From Cedecea neteri NBRC 105707 = ATCC 33855 (lineage in GTDB: Bacteria; Pseudomonadota; Gammaproteobacteria; Enterobacterales; Enterobacteriaceae): a stretch of 64,000 nt of DNA. The DNA is taken from assembly GCF_001571265.1 (NCBI RefSeq), contig NZ_BCTL01000022.1, forward strand, positions 1-64,000, in the 5' to 3' direction. Numbering within the stretch: position 1 is the stretch's first letter; the number at the start of each line of letters is the position of its first letter. The notes under the pieces were generated by a model. It was given only the letters and a program-made list of their open reading frames with translations. It ran no database searches and was not told the origin of the DNA. This document shows, in pieces, positions 17,564-26,357 of this stretch. The position numbers and the translations under genes are program-made.

Positions 17564-17578
17564 GAGATAATTTATCTC
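17564..17578. promoter_or_regulatory. Perfect palindrome GAGATAA-T-TTATCTC
   Basis: A 7-1-7 inverted repeat in the uacT-ygfT divergent region, 200 bp before ygfT. It is a candidate operator for an unidentified regulator. Confidence 0.35.
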
Positions 17579-17775
17579 TCATATTGGTAGCAAGCGAATA
17601 TCGTGGCGATAATCTAAAGAGGCTATGCCGATCTCAATATACTGATTTCAATGTTGTTAAGCATTTTCTTGACGTATATCCCAAAAATAAATCTGTTCAT
17701 CTTAAAAACAACAAATGCGTCTGATAATTGCATCGCATCCCTTGAAGCATTGATTGAATAATAAAAGGGAAGCAA

Positions 17776-19716
17776 ATGAACAGATTTATTGTTGCCGATG
17801 CCACGAGCTGTATTGGCTGCCATGCCTGCGAGGTTGCCTGCGTTACTGCTCATCACCAGGACAGCTGGCCGCTGAAGCGGACGGATTTTCAGCCGCGGAT
17901 CCACGTTGTTTTCCACCGTAAAGAGAGTAATGCGGCGACCTGCCACCACTGTAACGATGCGCCATGTGTCGCATCCTGCCCAACCGATGCGCTTTATTTT
18001 GCTAATAACAGCATTCAATTAAAGCAAGAGAAATGCATTGGCTGTAAGAGTTGCGCGATCGCCTGTCCCTTTGGCGCCATCGAGATGGTGTCTGCCGATG
18101 ACAGCGCCCCACAGTTAGCGCAAAAATGCGACCTGTGCAGCGAGCATCCTACAGGAAAACCTGCCTGCGTCAGCGTTTGCCCAACACAAGCGCTGCGCCT
18201 GATGGACGATGCCGGATTAGAAAACCTACGCAGTCAGCGGCAAATCCGAAGCGTACAAGGGCAGACGGTGCAAACTCGCCATCCCAGCCGCCGGGAAGCA
18301 TTTCTCAGCAAACCACCTCGCGTGGGGGCAAAAAAGGTAGAAGCCGACATCCGCAAAACGCATTTCGAAGAGATCTATTACGGGCTTGGCAGTCGTGATG
18401 CTGAGTATGAAAGCGAGCGCTGCCTGCACTGCGCACAAAAAGCCTGGTGTAACTGGACATGCCCGCTGCATAACCATATTCCCGATTTCATCCGCCTTGT
18501 GAATGAAGGGAAGATTATCGAAGCCGCTGAATTGTGCCATCAAAGCAGCTCGTTACCGGAAATCTGTGGTCGAGTTTGCCCGCAGGATCGCCTGTGCGAA
18601 GGCGCTTGTACGCTAAAAAATGAGGGTGGCTCGGTGGCTATTGGCAACCTGGAACGCTATATCACCGACACCGCGCTGGCGTCGGGATGGCGACCGCAGA
18701 CAGGCGATATTGTGCCACGTAAAGAACGTGTTGCGATTGTTGGTGCGGGTCCGGCCGGGCTGGGATGTGCTGATATTTTAGCTCGAGCAGGGGTTCAGGT
18801 TGATGTCTTTGATAAGCATCCGGAAATTGGTGGATTGCTCACATTCGGTATTCCTCCGTTCAAACTGAATAAAAGTATCCTGAGCGCCAGGCGAAGCATT
18901 TTCAGTGAAATGGGCATCCGTTTTCACCTTAATCATGAAGTGGGGAGAGATGTACAGTTTAACGACCTGATGGCGAACTATGACGCGGTATTCCTGGGCG
19001 TAGGGACCTACGGCCTTATGGCGGCGGGACTGGAAGGTGAAGACGCTCCCGGCGTAATCCAGGCGCTGCCATTCCTCATTGCCAGCACTCGCGAAGTGAT
19101 GGGGCTGGAGCAGAGCGCGGAATACCCGATGATCGACATTAAAGATAAACACGTTGTGGTACTTGGCGGCGGTGATACGGCAATGGACTGCCTGCGTACC
19201 GCAATACGGCGCGGGGCCGCGAGCGTTACCTGTGCCTACCGTCGCGATGAGCTGAGCATGCCGGGCTCGAAAAAAGAGGTGGTTAACGCCAGGGAAGAAG
19301 GCGTCGAGTTCCAGTTTAACGTGCAGCCACAGTACATCCAGCGCGATCGTAAAGGCAAGGTAACGGCGATCGGCCTGATCCGTACCGAGATGGGCGAGCC
19401 GGGACCTGATGGCCGCCGTCGTCCACGACCTGTGGCGGGCTCTGACTTTACGCTGCCGGTTGACGTTCTCATTATGGCATTCGGTTTTCAGGCGCATGAT
19501 ATGCCGTGGCTGCGAGGTTACGGCGTGCAGCTCGACCGTTGGGGGCAAATTTGCACCGGTGGGCAAGGGCGAGGCACAACGCAAACCAGCAATGACAAAA
19601 TCTATGCTGGTGGCGACGCGGTTCACGGGGCGGATCTGGTGGTCACGGCGATGGTTGCCGGCAGGCAGGCGGCCAGTGAAATGCTGGAGATGTTTAAGTG
19701 TAAGGAGGGAGCATGA
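17776..19716 (+). CDS. ygfT: YgfT/AegA-type Fe-S flavoprotein oxidoreductase
   Basis: The 646-residue protein joins an N-terminal ferredoxin module (about 1-145, with CIGCHACEVAC, CHHCNDAPC, CIGCKSCAIAC and CDLC motifs for four [4Fe-4S] clusters) to a GltD-like region. The latter has further Cys near 215-280, the FAD motif GAGPAGLGCAD near 325 and the NAD(P) motif LGGGDTAMDC near 470. It matches E. coli YgfT more closely than its paralogue AegA. These proteins are needed for formate-dependent urate degradation in E. coli, passing electrons from FdhF toward the urate-reducing steps. The start follows AAGGGAAG, and the stop overlaps ygfS by four bases. Confidence 0.92.
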   Translation: MNRFIVADATSCIGCHACEVACVTAHHQDSWPLKRTDFQPRIHVVFHRKESNAATCHHCNDAPCVASCPTDALYFANNSIQLKQEKCIGCKSCAIACPFGAIEMVSADDSAPQLAQKCDLCSEHPTGKPACVSVCPTQALRLMDDAGLENLRSQRQIRSVQGQTVQTRHPSRREAFLSKPPRVGAKKVEADIRKTHFEEIYYGLGSRDAEYESERCLHCAQKAWCNWTCPLHNHIPDFIRLVNEGKIIEAAELCHQSSSLPEICGRVCPQDRLCEGACTLKNEGGSVAIGNLERYITDTALASGWRPQTGDIVPRKERVAIVGAGPAGLGCADILARAGVQVDVFDKHPEIGGLLTFGIPPFKLNKSILSARRSIFSEMGIRFHLNHEVGRDVQFNDLMANYDAVFLGVGTYGLMAAGLEGEDAPGVIQALPFLIASTREVMGLEQSAEYPMIDIKDKHVVVLGGGDTAMDCLRTAIRRGAASVTCAYRRDELSMPGSKKEVVNAREEGVEFQFNVQPQYIQRDRKGKVTAIGLIRTEMGEPGPDGRRRPRPVAGSDFTLPVDVLIMAFGFQAHDMPWLRGYGVQLDRWGQICTGGQGRGTTQTSNDKIYAGGDAVHGADLVVTAMVAGRQAASEMLEMFKCKEGA

Positions 19717-20192
19717 CCAGCTTTATTCTGGCAGATTCAGCATCCTGCATTGGCTGCCGTACTTGTGAGATCGCCTGCGCTATGGAGCACGTTACCGAGG
19801 ACGCGACGTTTCGGCCGCGGCTGAAAGTGCTGCGGCTTGACACCCTGAGTGTGCCGGTGATGTGCCATCAATGTGAAAATGCGCCCTGTGTAAGCGCCTG
19901 CCCGGTGATGGCGTTAACGATGGGAAGTGAACGCGTCGAGGCCGACGATTCGCGATGTATTGGCTGCCAAAGCTGTGTTGTGGCGTGTCCGTTCGGGGTA
20001 ATCAGCGTGGACGTTAATCCCGAGCAAAAGACGACAGCTATACTCAAGTGCGATTTGTGTAACGGCCGCGAGCGTGGTCCGGCATGCATTGATGTTTGCC
20101 CGACGGCGGCATTAAGTAAGATAAGTGAGCAACAACTGAGGGAAATGCAAAAGCAGCGTGAGCGTGCTACGGCGAGTCTGTTTCTTCGGTAG
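19713..20192 (+). CDS. ygfS: YgfS/HydN-like four-cluster ferredoxin protein
   Basis: This 159-residue polyferredoxin has CIGCRTCEIAC, CHQCENAPC, CIGCQSCVVAC and CDLC motifs, enough for four [4Fe-4S] clusters, in the HydN/DmsB-type arrangement. It is coupled to ygfT through an ATGA overlap. It probably relays electrons between formate dehydrogenase H and YgfT. The same ygfS-ygfT-uacT grouping exists in E. coli. It lacks a Tat signal or membrane anchor and so is cytoplasmic. Confidence 0.87.
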   Translation: MTSFILADSASCIGCRTCEIACAMEHVTEDATFRPRLKVLRLDTLSVPVMCHQCENAPCVSACPVMALTMGSERVEADDSRCIGCQSCVVACPFGVISVDVNPEQKTTAILKCDLCNGRERGPACIDVCPTAALSKISEQQLREMQKQRERATASLFLR

Positions 20193-20200
20193 TGAGCTAT

Positions 20201-20252
20201 GCCCGGAACAATATCCGTTCCGGGCGTATGACCCGGTGCCTTAGGCACCGGG
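20201..20252. terminator. Two hairpins between convergent ygfS and ssnA
   Basis: GCCCGGAAC/GTTCCGGGC (20201-20209, 20217-20225) and CCCGGTGCC/GGCACCGGG (20232-20240, 20244-20252) form two perfect 9-bp stems in the 74-bp gap. Neither has a long T run, so they are probably bidirectional transcription or decay barriers. Confidence 0.6.
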
Positions 20253-20266
20253 TAAATAACGCTTAA

Positions 20267-21601
20267 TCAAGGCAGGGAGTCCATCCGCTGCCACATTTTC
20301 GCCGCCACTTTTTGTGCTTCAGCAAAAACAGGTGCGCAGTCAAACATGAACTGTCGGTCTTCATACACCATCTCACCGTTAATCATCACGCTGTGGACAT
20401 GGTTTGAGCCCATGCCAAAGGCAATATGCCCGGCGATGTTTTCTGCGATGAGCGGCGTTGGTGGCAGGTAATCGATAATCGTCAGATCTGCCTTGTAGCC
20501 GGCCTCAATGCGGCCAAATTTTGCGTTAAAGTTGCGGCTGAGCAGGGCGTTACCGTTGCTGAGGGCGCGGGCAAAGCTGTCTGGCCAAAGAGGGCCGCCG
20601 GCATCACGGTGTTTGAAGAAGGCAAATTTCATCTCCTCAAACATATCTGAACCAATACCATCCGTACCCAATGCCAGATTGCGGAAGGCGTTGAGTTTAT
20701 GGTTATAGCCCACATGATTGTTCATGTTAGAACGGGCGTTATGCACCAGGAATCCATCATAGTCATTGAGTAGCGTGATATCGGCATCGGAAAGATAGAG
20801 GCCATGCGCGACCAGCGTTTTGCTGTTAAGCAGGCTATATTCGGCCAAACGCACCAGCAAATCTTTGCCGTAATGATGGTGGCTGTGGGAAACGTCATAG
20901 CGGTCTTCCGCCGCATGGATGTGAAGCCCACGGCCTGTTGCTTTTATTGCTTCACCCAGCATAGACAGTCCGTCATTACCGAGGGTGAACGGCGCATGTG
21001 CGCCGATATGCGCTTCGACCAAATAGGGCTCACGCCCTGATTCACGCGCCTTATCAATCTCGCGTGCAAAACGGATATTCTCTTCCACGCCTGCCCGCAG
21101 CTCTTGCGAGCCTCCGTTACGGTCAGTGGTTTCAAAGCAGGTCATGCCGCGCAAACCAACCTTCATAAAGGCATTGCGCAATTGGCTGAGCGACCCGGCA
21201 ATATAGCCAGGCGATGCATGGTGATCTATCACCGCCGTGCAGCCGCTGCGAATTGCTTCCAGAGAGCAAATCAGCCCACTGTAATACAACGATTCTTCAT
21301 CTAAGGCGCGATCCAGCCGCCACCACAGGTTTTTTAGCGTCGAGATAAAGTCCGGGCTGGGGGCAATATTCGCCTGAATACCCCGTGACAATCCTGAATA
21401 AAAGTGGTTGTGGGAACAGACCATCCCGGGCATGACTAAGCGGCCCTGCATGTCTTTAATATTGGCCAGTGGAAATGTACTCCTGAGATTGCTCCCTACA
21501 GCGATAATCTCAGCATTTTCAATGGCGATGTCGACATTTTCACGCACCATTGCCGGGTAAATCTGCGCGGCCGTGGCGTTTTTCAGAATTAAGATACTCA
21601 T
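20267..21601 (-). CDS. ssnA: SsnA, putative aminohydrolase of the amidohydrolase superfamily
   Basis: The 444 residues cover the full family length: metal-binding SHNH near 62, a central EAHIGAH, HIHAAED and the terminal LGTDGIGSD motif with the catalytic Asp. It resembles guanine deaminase/chlorohydrolase-type enzymes. In the anaerobic purine cluster SsnA is thought to hydrolyse a ring-opened or deaminated purine intermediate. Its start overlaps the ygfK stop by four bases, so the two proteins are made together. The same pairing occurs in E. coli. Confidence 0.92.
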   Translation of the reverse strand: MSILILKNATAAQIYPAMVRENVDIAIENAEIIAVGSNLRSTFPLANIKDMQGRLVMPGMVCSHNHFYSGLSRGIQANIAPSPDFISTLKNLWWRLDRALDEESLYYSGLICSLEAIRSGCTAVIDHHASPGYIAGSLSQLRNAFMKVGLRGMTCFETTDRNGGSQELRAGVEENIRFAREIDKARESGREPYLVEAHIGAHAPFTLGNDGLSMLGEAIKATGRGLHIHAAEDRYDVSHSHHHYGKDLLVRLAEYSLLNSKTLVAHGLYLSDADITLLNDYDGFLVHNARSNMNNHVGYNHKLNAFRNLALGTDGIGSDMFEEMKFAFFKHRDAGGPLWPDSFARALSNGNALLSRNFNAKFGRIEAGYKADLTIIDYLPPTPLIAENIAGHIAFGMGSNHVHSVMINGEMVYEDRQFMFDCAPVFAEAQKVAAKMWQRMDSLP

Positions 21602-24600
21602 GCTTCAACAACTCCCAGCAGGTAATGATGGTGACGGTGGATATGACTGACGATGCGGCACATATCCTGCAGCTCCGGCGGTATCTGGCTAAACTGCCCC
21701 CGTTCATCAAGCGTTAACAGCCAGGTCCGCTCTTCCAGGCGAATGTGCACGCGATTGCCTTCAACAAGCAACCCCGGATTGCTGCTGTTGCTGAAGTCCT
21801 GAAGCAGGCTAAAGACGGTGATTTTGTCTTTGTATGGCTTGCCTTGCCATGGGCAGAACTGGGCGCAGTTGCCACATTCGTTGCAATAAGCATCGAGGTG
21901 CAGGGTCTGATATCGGTTCTGGAAGCCGGGTACGGCTATAGAAACGTTGGCGCGGTTCGGGCAAACGTCGACGCATTTGCTGCATACATAGTTACACTCC
22001 AGGCAGCGTGAAGCCTCCTGTGCGACAAAGGCATCGCGGTCGTCTTTATCCACCTGCGTGACGACAATCGTGCCTTTGCGGCGGTAAACTTCTGAAGGAT
22101 CAACGTTATTCCAGCGTTTTTCATCGTGATGGCTGCGAATATTTTCCCGAGCCAGGATGGTGTCGGTAGCACGACGAGCATTGCCGATAGCGGAAACGAT
22201 GGAGGAAGGGCCCCGCTGAACGTCGCCAATCAGGAATATGCCGGAATGACGCGTTTCACCGTCGGCGTTAACTTCTGGCCAGCCTTGTTCATCCAGCGGA
22301 ATGCCCATCGCCGCCAGCGCTTCACAGTCCTGCTGTTCGCCGATGGCGGTAATCAGCGTGTCAACCTGCAGGGTACAGGTTTCTTCGGTTTCTATCGGAC
22401 GACGACGACCTTTATCGTCGATTTCCCCCAAGACCATTACACGCACGGTCAGCGTGCCGTTGGCGTCGAACTGTTCAGGGTTATTAAGGAACCGGAACTC
22501 TACGCCATCATCTACCGCTTCTTCGTACTCTTCGCGCCACGCGGGCATCTCTTGCTGAGAGCGGCGGTAAATCACGGTCGCTTTTTCTACGCCAGGTACG
22601 CGCAGCGCAGCGCGAGCACAGTCCATCGCGGTATTCCCGGCACCCACGACAGCAACATGTTTGCCGAGCTGCAGGTTATCTCCGCGGTTAAATTCGCGCA
22701 GGAACTGAAGTGATTTATGCACGTTCTGGTTATCGCCGCGCAGCTTCACGCCGCTGTTTTTATCGGTTCCGGTGCCAATCAGCACGTAACGGAACCCCTG
22801 CTGTTGAAGCTTTTCGACGGTCAGATGTGGATCGCATCCGTAAACGATATTAACGCCGTGGTTCACAACAAAATCGATATCCTGCTGAATAAGTTCGCCG
22901 GGAATACGAAATTGCGGAATGATATTACTCACCACGCCCCCGGCATTGGCTTCTCGCTCAAATAACGTGACACTGTAACCTGAGCGGGCGAGGAAATACC
23001 CCGCAGCCAGCCCGGCCGGGCCTGCACCAATCACCGCCACCGGGTGCCGCGCCCCTGAGCCAGCAGGTTTATGCCAGCGCTGTCGGTATTCATCCCAACC
23101 TTTTTCGAGGGCGATTTTTTTCAGTTCACGGATGTTCAGCGCGCTGTCGTAATCCAGGCGGGTACAGTTGTACTGACACTGGTGATCGCAAATATGGCCG
23201 GTGATCGCCGGCAGCGCGTTACGTTGGTAGATAAGCTCGAGGGCATCGGCATAGCGCTGTTCACCCATCAGCCGAATGTATTCCGGAATGTCCTGTTTGA
23301 TGGCGCAGGCCGTAACGCAGGGGGCGACATAACAGTCGGTCATCGGCAGTTTTTCACCGACGTCTATGCGGTCTTCAGGTTTCCACTGCTTCTGGGTATA
23401 GGCCATGCTAACGGCTTTCTCCGCCAGTGTATTCAGTCGAGCAACATCAACCTGAGTCATCGTCCAGCCATCGGATTGCTCCAGCTCGCGCATACACTCA
23501 CTCAGGCGTAGATAGCCACCCGGTTTAAGCAGATCCGTTGCCATGGTGATCGGGCGAATACCTGTCTCGAAAATTTCGCGGATATTAAGCTGGCTCGCCC
23601 CGCCGGAATAGGAAATAGGCAGTTTGCCGTCAAATTCGCGGGACAGCAGGGCGGCGACGTTGATTGATAGCGGGAACAGCGCGCGACCGGACATATACAT
23701 TTCATCGCCGGGCAATGCGCCTTTATTGTTAACCGTGCCCAGCGTGTTGGTTAGCTTCACACCGAAGCCAAGGTTCTTCGTTTTCGCCAGCTGCATCAGG
23801 CGCTGCAGCATCTCAAGCGCCTGACCAATTTTCAGGTCATGTTCAAATGATTCTTCATTAAGGCCAATGTAATCAAAGCCACAGGTATCGAGAATTTCAC
23901 GCACGCGAGGATAGCCCAGCAGCGTTGGGTTGAGCTTCACAAAGGTATTAAGTCGTTTTTCTTCCAGCATATAGCGGCAAATCGCTTCGATTTCGTCCGG
24001 CGGGCAACCGTGCATTGTCGATAGCGTAACGCCGTGAACCATATCGGCCGGGATACACTGGCTTAACGTCTCCAGTTCAGAATTTGGGTAGCGGGCGAGG
24101 AAGCTGGCATCGTGCAGCCAGCGGTTAAGCGTTTCACGGTATTGCTCAAATTTTGGATGGCCGGCGGCATTCATCATGTTATCGATAAACTGCTGCATCG
24201 GAGGCTGTTTAATTCCGTCCAGGTTGTAGCCGACGCTCATATTGAAAATAAACGATTTACCATCTTTCACCGGCGTTAGCGGCAGCACTTTCTCCAGCAG
24301 ATGAAGGACAAACCAGGCTTTCAGATATTCATCCCACGCCTTCAGCAGCGTGAATTCCGTCGACCATTCGGTGTTAAAGCATTCATCTTCCGCATCGATA
24401 CAGGGCTTTTCCAGTTCCAGCCGGTCGAGGATTTGCACCGTTTTCAGCTCAATAAACCGCCCACCGGTCAGCCAGGCGGTAATGATGTTTTGCGCCAGCT
24501 GAGTGTGCGGTCCGGCAGCAGGGCCTACGGGCGTTACGCACGGCTCGCCAAAAACGTTCAGGTGCCGCTGGGCGACAGGGGAGTAAAACTGCTGCTCTGG

Positions 24601-24690
24601 AATACCGAAGATAGACCGGTGATTGTGGTATTCATCAAAAATGCGCGTCAATAATTCCTCAAACGGAACGGGTCGCATGATATCGCCCAT
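21598..24690 (-). CDS. ygfK: YgfK, Fe-S flavoprotein putative selenate/urate-pathway reductase subunit
   Basis: The 1030-residue protein has an N-terminal dihydroorotate-dehydrogenase-like barrel (to about 430, with HGCPPDEIEAICRY) and a Cys-rich segment (CVTACAIKQDIPEYI, CDHQCQYNC). A GltD-like FAD/NAD(P)H domain (GAGPAGLAAGYFLARSG near 555, GAGNTAMDCAR near 685) follows, then two C-terminal [4Fe-4S] motifs (CSKCVDVCP and CNECGNCAQFCPW near 905-960). The family is a marker of anaerobic purine degradation clusters and probably reduces a purine ring intermediate. A strong sigma-54-like promoter lies about 65 bp upstream. Confidence 0.92.
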   Translation of the reverse strand: MGDIMRPVPFEELLTRIFDEYHNHRSIFGIPEQQFYSPVAQRHLNVFGEPCVTPVGPAAGPHTQLAQNIITAWLTGGRFIELKTVQILDRLELEKPCIDAEDECFNTEWSTEFTLLKAWDEYLKAWFVLHLLEKVLPLTPVKDGKSFIFNMSVGYNLDGIKQPPMQQFIDNMMNAAGHPKFEQYRETLNRWLHDASFLARYPNSELETLSQCIPADMVHGVTLSTMHGCPPDEIEAICRYMLEEKRLNTFVKLNPTLLGYPRVREILDTCGFDYIGLNEESFEHDLKIGQALEMLQRLMQLAKTKNLGFGVKLTNTLGTVNNKGALPGDEMYMSGRALFPLSINVAALLSREFDGKLPISYSGGASQLNIREIFETGIRPITMATDLLKPGGYLRLSECMRELEQSDGWTMTQVDVARLNTLAEKAVSMAYTQKQWKPEDRIDVGEKLPMTDCYVAPCVTACAIKQDIPEYIRLMGEQRYADALELIYQRNALPAITGHICDHQCQYNCTRLDYDSALNIRELKKIALEKGWDEYRQRWHKPAGSGARHPVAVIGAGPAGLAAGYFLARSGYSVTLFEREANAGGVVSNIIPQFRIPGELIQQDIDFVVNHGVNIVYGCDPHLTVEKLQQQGFRYVLIGTGTDKNSGVKLRGDNQNVHKSLQFLREFNRGDNLQLGKHVAVVGAGNTAMDCARAALRVPGVEKATVIYRRSQQEMPAWREEYEEAVDDGVEFRFLNNPEQFDANGTLTVRVMVLGEIDDKGRRRPIETEETCTLQVDTLITAIGEQQDCEALAAMGIPLDEQGWPEVNADGETRHSGIFLIGDVQRGPSSIVSAIGNARRATDTILARENIRSHHDEKRWNNVDPSEVYRRKGTIVVTQVDKDDRDAFVAQEASRCLECNYVCSKCVDVCPNRANVSIAVPGFQNRYQTLHLDAYCNECGNCAQFCPWQGKPYKDKITVFSLLQDFSNSSNPGLLVEGNRVHIRLEERTWLLTLDERGQFSQIPPELQDMCRIVSHIHRHHHYLLGVVEA

Positions 24691-24754
24691 AATCCTCTCC
24701 TTAGACTAACCTGTTAAATCGAATGAGCCGGAGAACCGGCGGTTAGAGAGGAAT

Positions 24755-24771
24755 AGCAACAATCGCACCAG
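24755..24771 (-). promoter_or_regulatory. Sigma-54-like promoter of the ygfK-ssnA operon
   Basis: On the minus strand, CTGGTGCG, four bases, then TTGCT. The -24 GG and a perfect -12 TTGCW are at consensus spacing, with a predicted leader of roughly 50 bases before ygfK. Confidence 0.65.
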
Positions 24772-24869
24772 GTGTTTTTAATAGGGCCGGGACGGCGAAA
24801 TATTGTGAGTAAGGTCTAAAGTTACCCCTGGTTTGTGAGCCATGACAGGATATCCAAATGCGAATTGAA

Positions 24870-24882
24870 ATCACTCAGTGAT
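24870..24882. repeat. Palindrome ATCACTCAGTGAT downstream of mocA
   Basis: A 6-1-6 perfect palindrome lies in the 244-bp mocA-ygfK gap, and a related ATCACTGAGT copy overlaps the mocA stop (24934-24943). It could be mRNA 3' structure for mocA or an operator upstream of the ygfK promoter. Confidence 0.35.
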
Positions 24883-24934
24883 AGCGATTTTCTTTATTTC
24901 TCAAAAACAGTCGTAATGTATCAATATGAGAATA

Positions 24935-25522
24935 TCACTGAGTCATCATTCTATTTTGATAATTCTGCAGGCGTTTGAAATCTTCTGGCGTATCGACATC
25001 AAAAATAATTTCAGGGTAATCCAGCGCAATAATTTTATGCTTAAAGGCAAGCAGCGAGCGACGAACTGACTGCCCGCGCGGGTGTTGTAAGCATTGCTGT
25101 AAAACGTCGCGCTTCGCCAGAATAGGGTGGCCCGGCGTTTCCTGGTAGTGAGGTAGCAATGCGCCATTAATCCGTTGTATCCACAGTGATTCGAACACAT
25201 CCTGATGCAGGCAGGGCAAATCTCCGTGGCTGATAAAACAATAATCTGCCGCGGCCGCATTTACGCCCACAGATACCGATGATAATAGCCCTTGTTGATA
25301 GTCTGGATTATGAATAAGGGTAATACCGGGCTCTCGAAAATATCGAGCATTGAGTTCTTCATAGCGATGGCCAGTCACCAGAATGATATGCGAGCAAAAT
25401 TGCTGAGCATTTTTAATGCTTGCGTCAAGTATTGTGCCATTGCGCCAGGGTAACATCATTTTCCATTGACCCATACGCGATGAAAGACCTGCGGCGGGAA
25501 TAATGCAGTCGACTTGTTTCAT
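24935..25522 (-). CDS. mocA: Molybdenum cofactor cytidylyltransferase
   Basis: The 195-residue NTP-transferase opens with the nucleotide-binding signature PAAGLSSRMGQWKMMLPW, near identical to E. coli MocA (YgfJ), and carries the HGDLPCL Mg-binding motif near 100. It converts Mo-molybdopterin to the cytosine dinucleotide form used by xanthine-dehydrogenase-type enzymes, here presumably the fused hydroxylase at 9769. GAAGG lies 5 bases before the ATG. It is divergent from yqeC with only 34 bp between starts, so the promoters must overlap coding sequence. Confidence 0.93.
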   Translation of the reverse strand: MKQVDCIIPAAGLSSRMGQWKMMLPWRNGTILDASIKNAQQFCSHIILVTGHRYEELNARYFREPGITLIHNPDYQQGLLSSVSVGVNAAAADYCFISHGDLPCLHQDVFESLWIQRINGALLPHYQETPGHPILAKRDVLQQCLQHPRGQSVRRSLLAFKHKIIALDYPEIIFDVDTPEDFKRLQNYQNRMMTQ

Positions 25523-25556
25523 ATAACCTTCAACATTATGGAGTCGTCAAAACATA

Positions 25557-26315
25557 ATGGAAAATATACCTCAGCTGGACACACTGTTTTGTGATTTAAA
25601 CGTCACCGCAAACCCGTTGCTAATTTCTGCCGTTGGGGCTGGAGGGAAAACCAGCACTTTATTATGGCTGGCGAGGGCATTTCAGCAGGCCGGGCGGCGG
25701 GTTCTGCTGACTACCACCACGCATATGTACCTGCCGCAGCACCTGCCTGTTACCTTCTGTCGCGATCCTTTAGCTTTACCCTCTGAGGTATGGCAAAGCC
25801 CTCTACAGGCTTGTTTCTCGGCCTGGTTGCCCGAGGTAGGTAAGGCCAAAGGCTTCACTCCCGCACAGCTTGATGACCTGCTGACCGCAAGAAATGTCGA
25901 TGTTGTGCTGGTAGAAGCTGACGGCGCTCACGGTTTTGCCATAAAAGCGCCAACCAAGCACGAACCTTGCATCCCTTTATCCTGTTGTTGCGTAGTTGCT
26001 GTAACGGGCGCTGACATGCTCGGAAAAGCCCTTGGGCCAGCGACAGTCCATCGCTGGCCACTTTTTTCTCGCATAACCGGTGCCGACACGGGTGACAAGC
26101 TCAATTGGTCCATGCTGCACCGCCTGATTCAGCATTCAGAAGGGGCGTTTAAAGGAACACCGCCGGGATGTCGACGGATCTGGCTGCTTAACCAGCTTTC
26201 TCAAAATGAGAATTTACAGCAAGGTGAGCTGTTGATAAGTGAAGCGGTAGACGCTATCTGGGCCGGTTCGGTACAGGATAGCCCGGCAATTACGCGCAGA
26301 CGAGTGAGGAAGTGA
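25557..26315 (+). CDS. yqeC: YqeC, selenium-dependent hydroxylase accessory P-loop protein
   Basis: The 252-residue protein has the Walker A-type loop GAGGKTST near 30, the following LLTTTTHMY motif and VLVEADGAHGFAIKAP near 130, all typical of the YqeC family. YqeC and YqeB co-occur with SelD and selenium-dependent molybdenum hydroxylases, where they are thought to install the labile selenium on Moco. The ribosome site (GGAG) is 13 bases from the ATG, which is long. yqeB follows 42 bp downstream. Confidence 0.88.
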   Translation: MENIPQLDTLFCDLNVTANPLLISAVGAGGKTSTLLWLARAFQQAGRRVLLTTTTHMYLPQHLPVTFCRDPLALPSEVWQSPLQACFSAWLPEVGKAKGFTPAQLDDLLTARNVDVVLVEADGAHGFAIKAPTKHEPCIPLSCCCVVAVTGADMLGKALGPATVHRWPLFSRITGADTGDKLNWSMLHRLIQHSEGAFKGTPPGCRRIWLLNQLSQNENLQQGELLISEAVDAIWAGSVQDSPAITRRRVRK

Positions 26316-26357
26316 CTCCATACCGGGGTAATGAAAGGATATCCATTTGAGGTTGTT

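Noticed and set aside
17776-19716. Labelling the gene aegA
   Set aside because: The residues and the neighbouring ygfS and uacT match E. coli YgfT more closely than its paralogue AegA.
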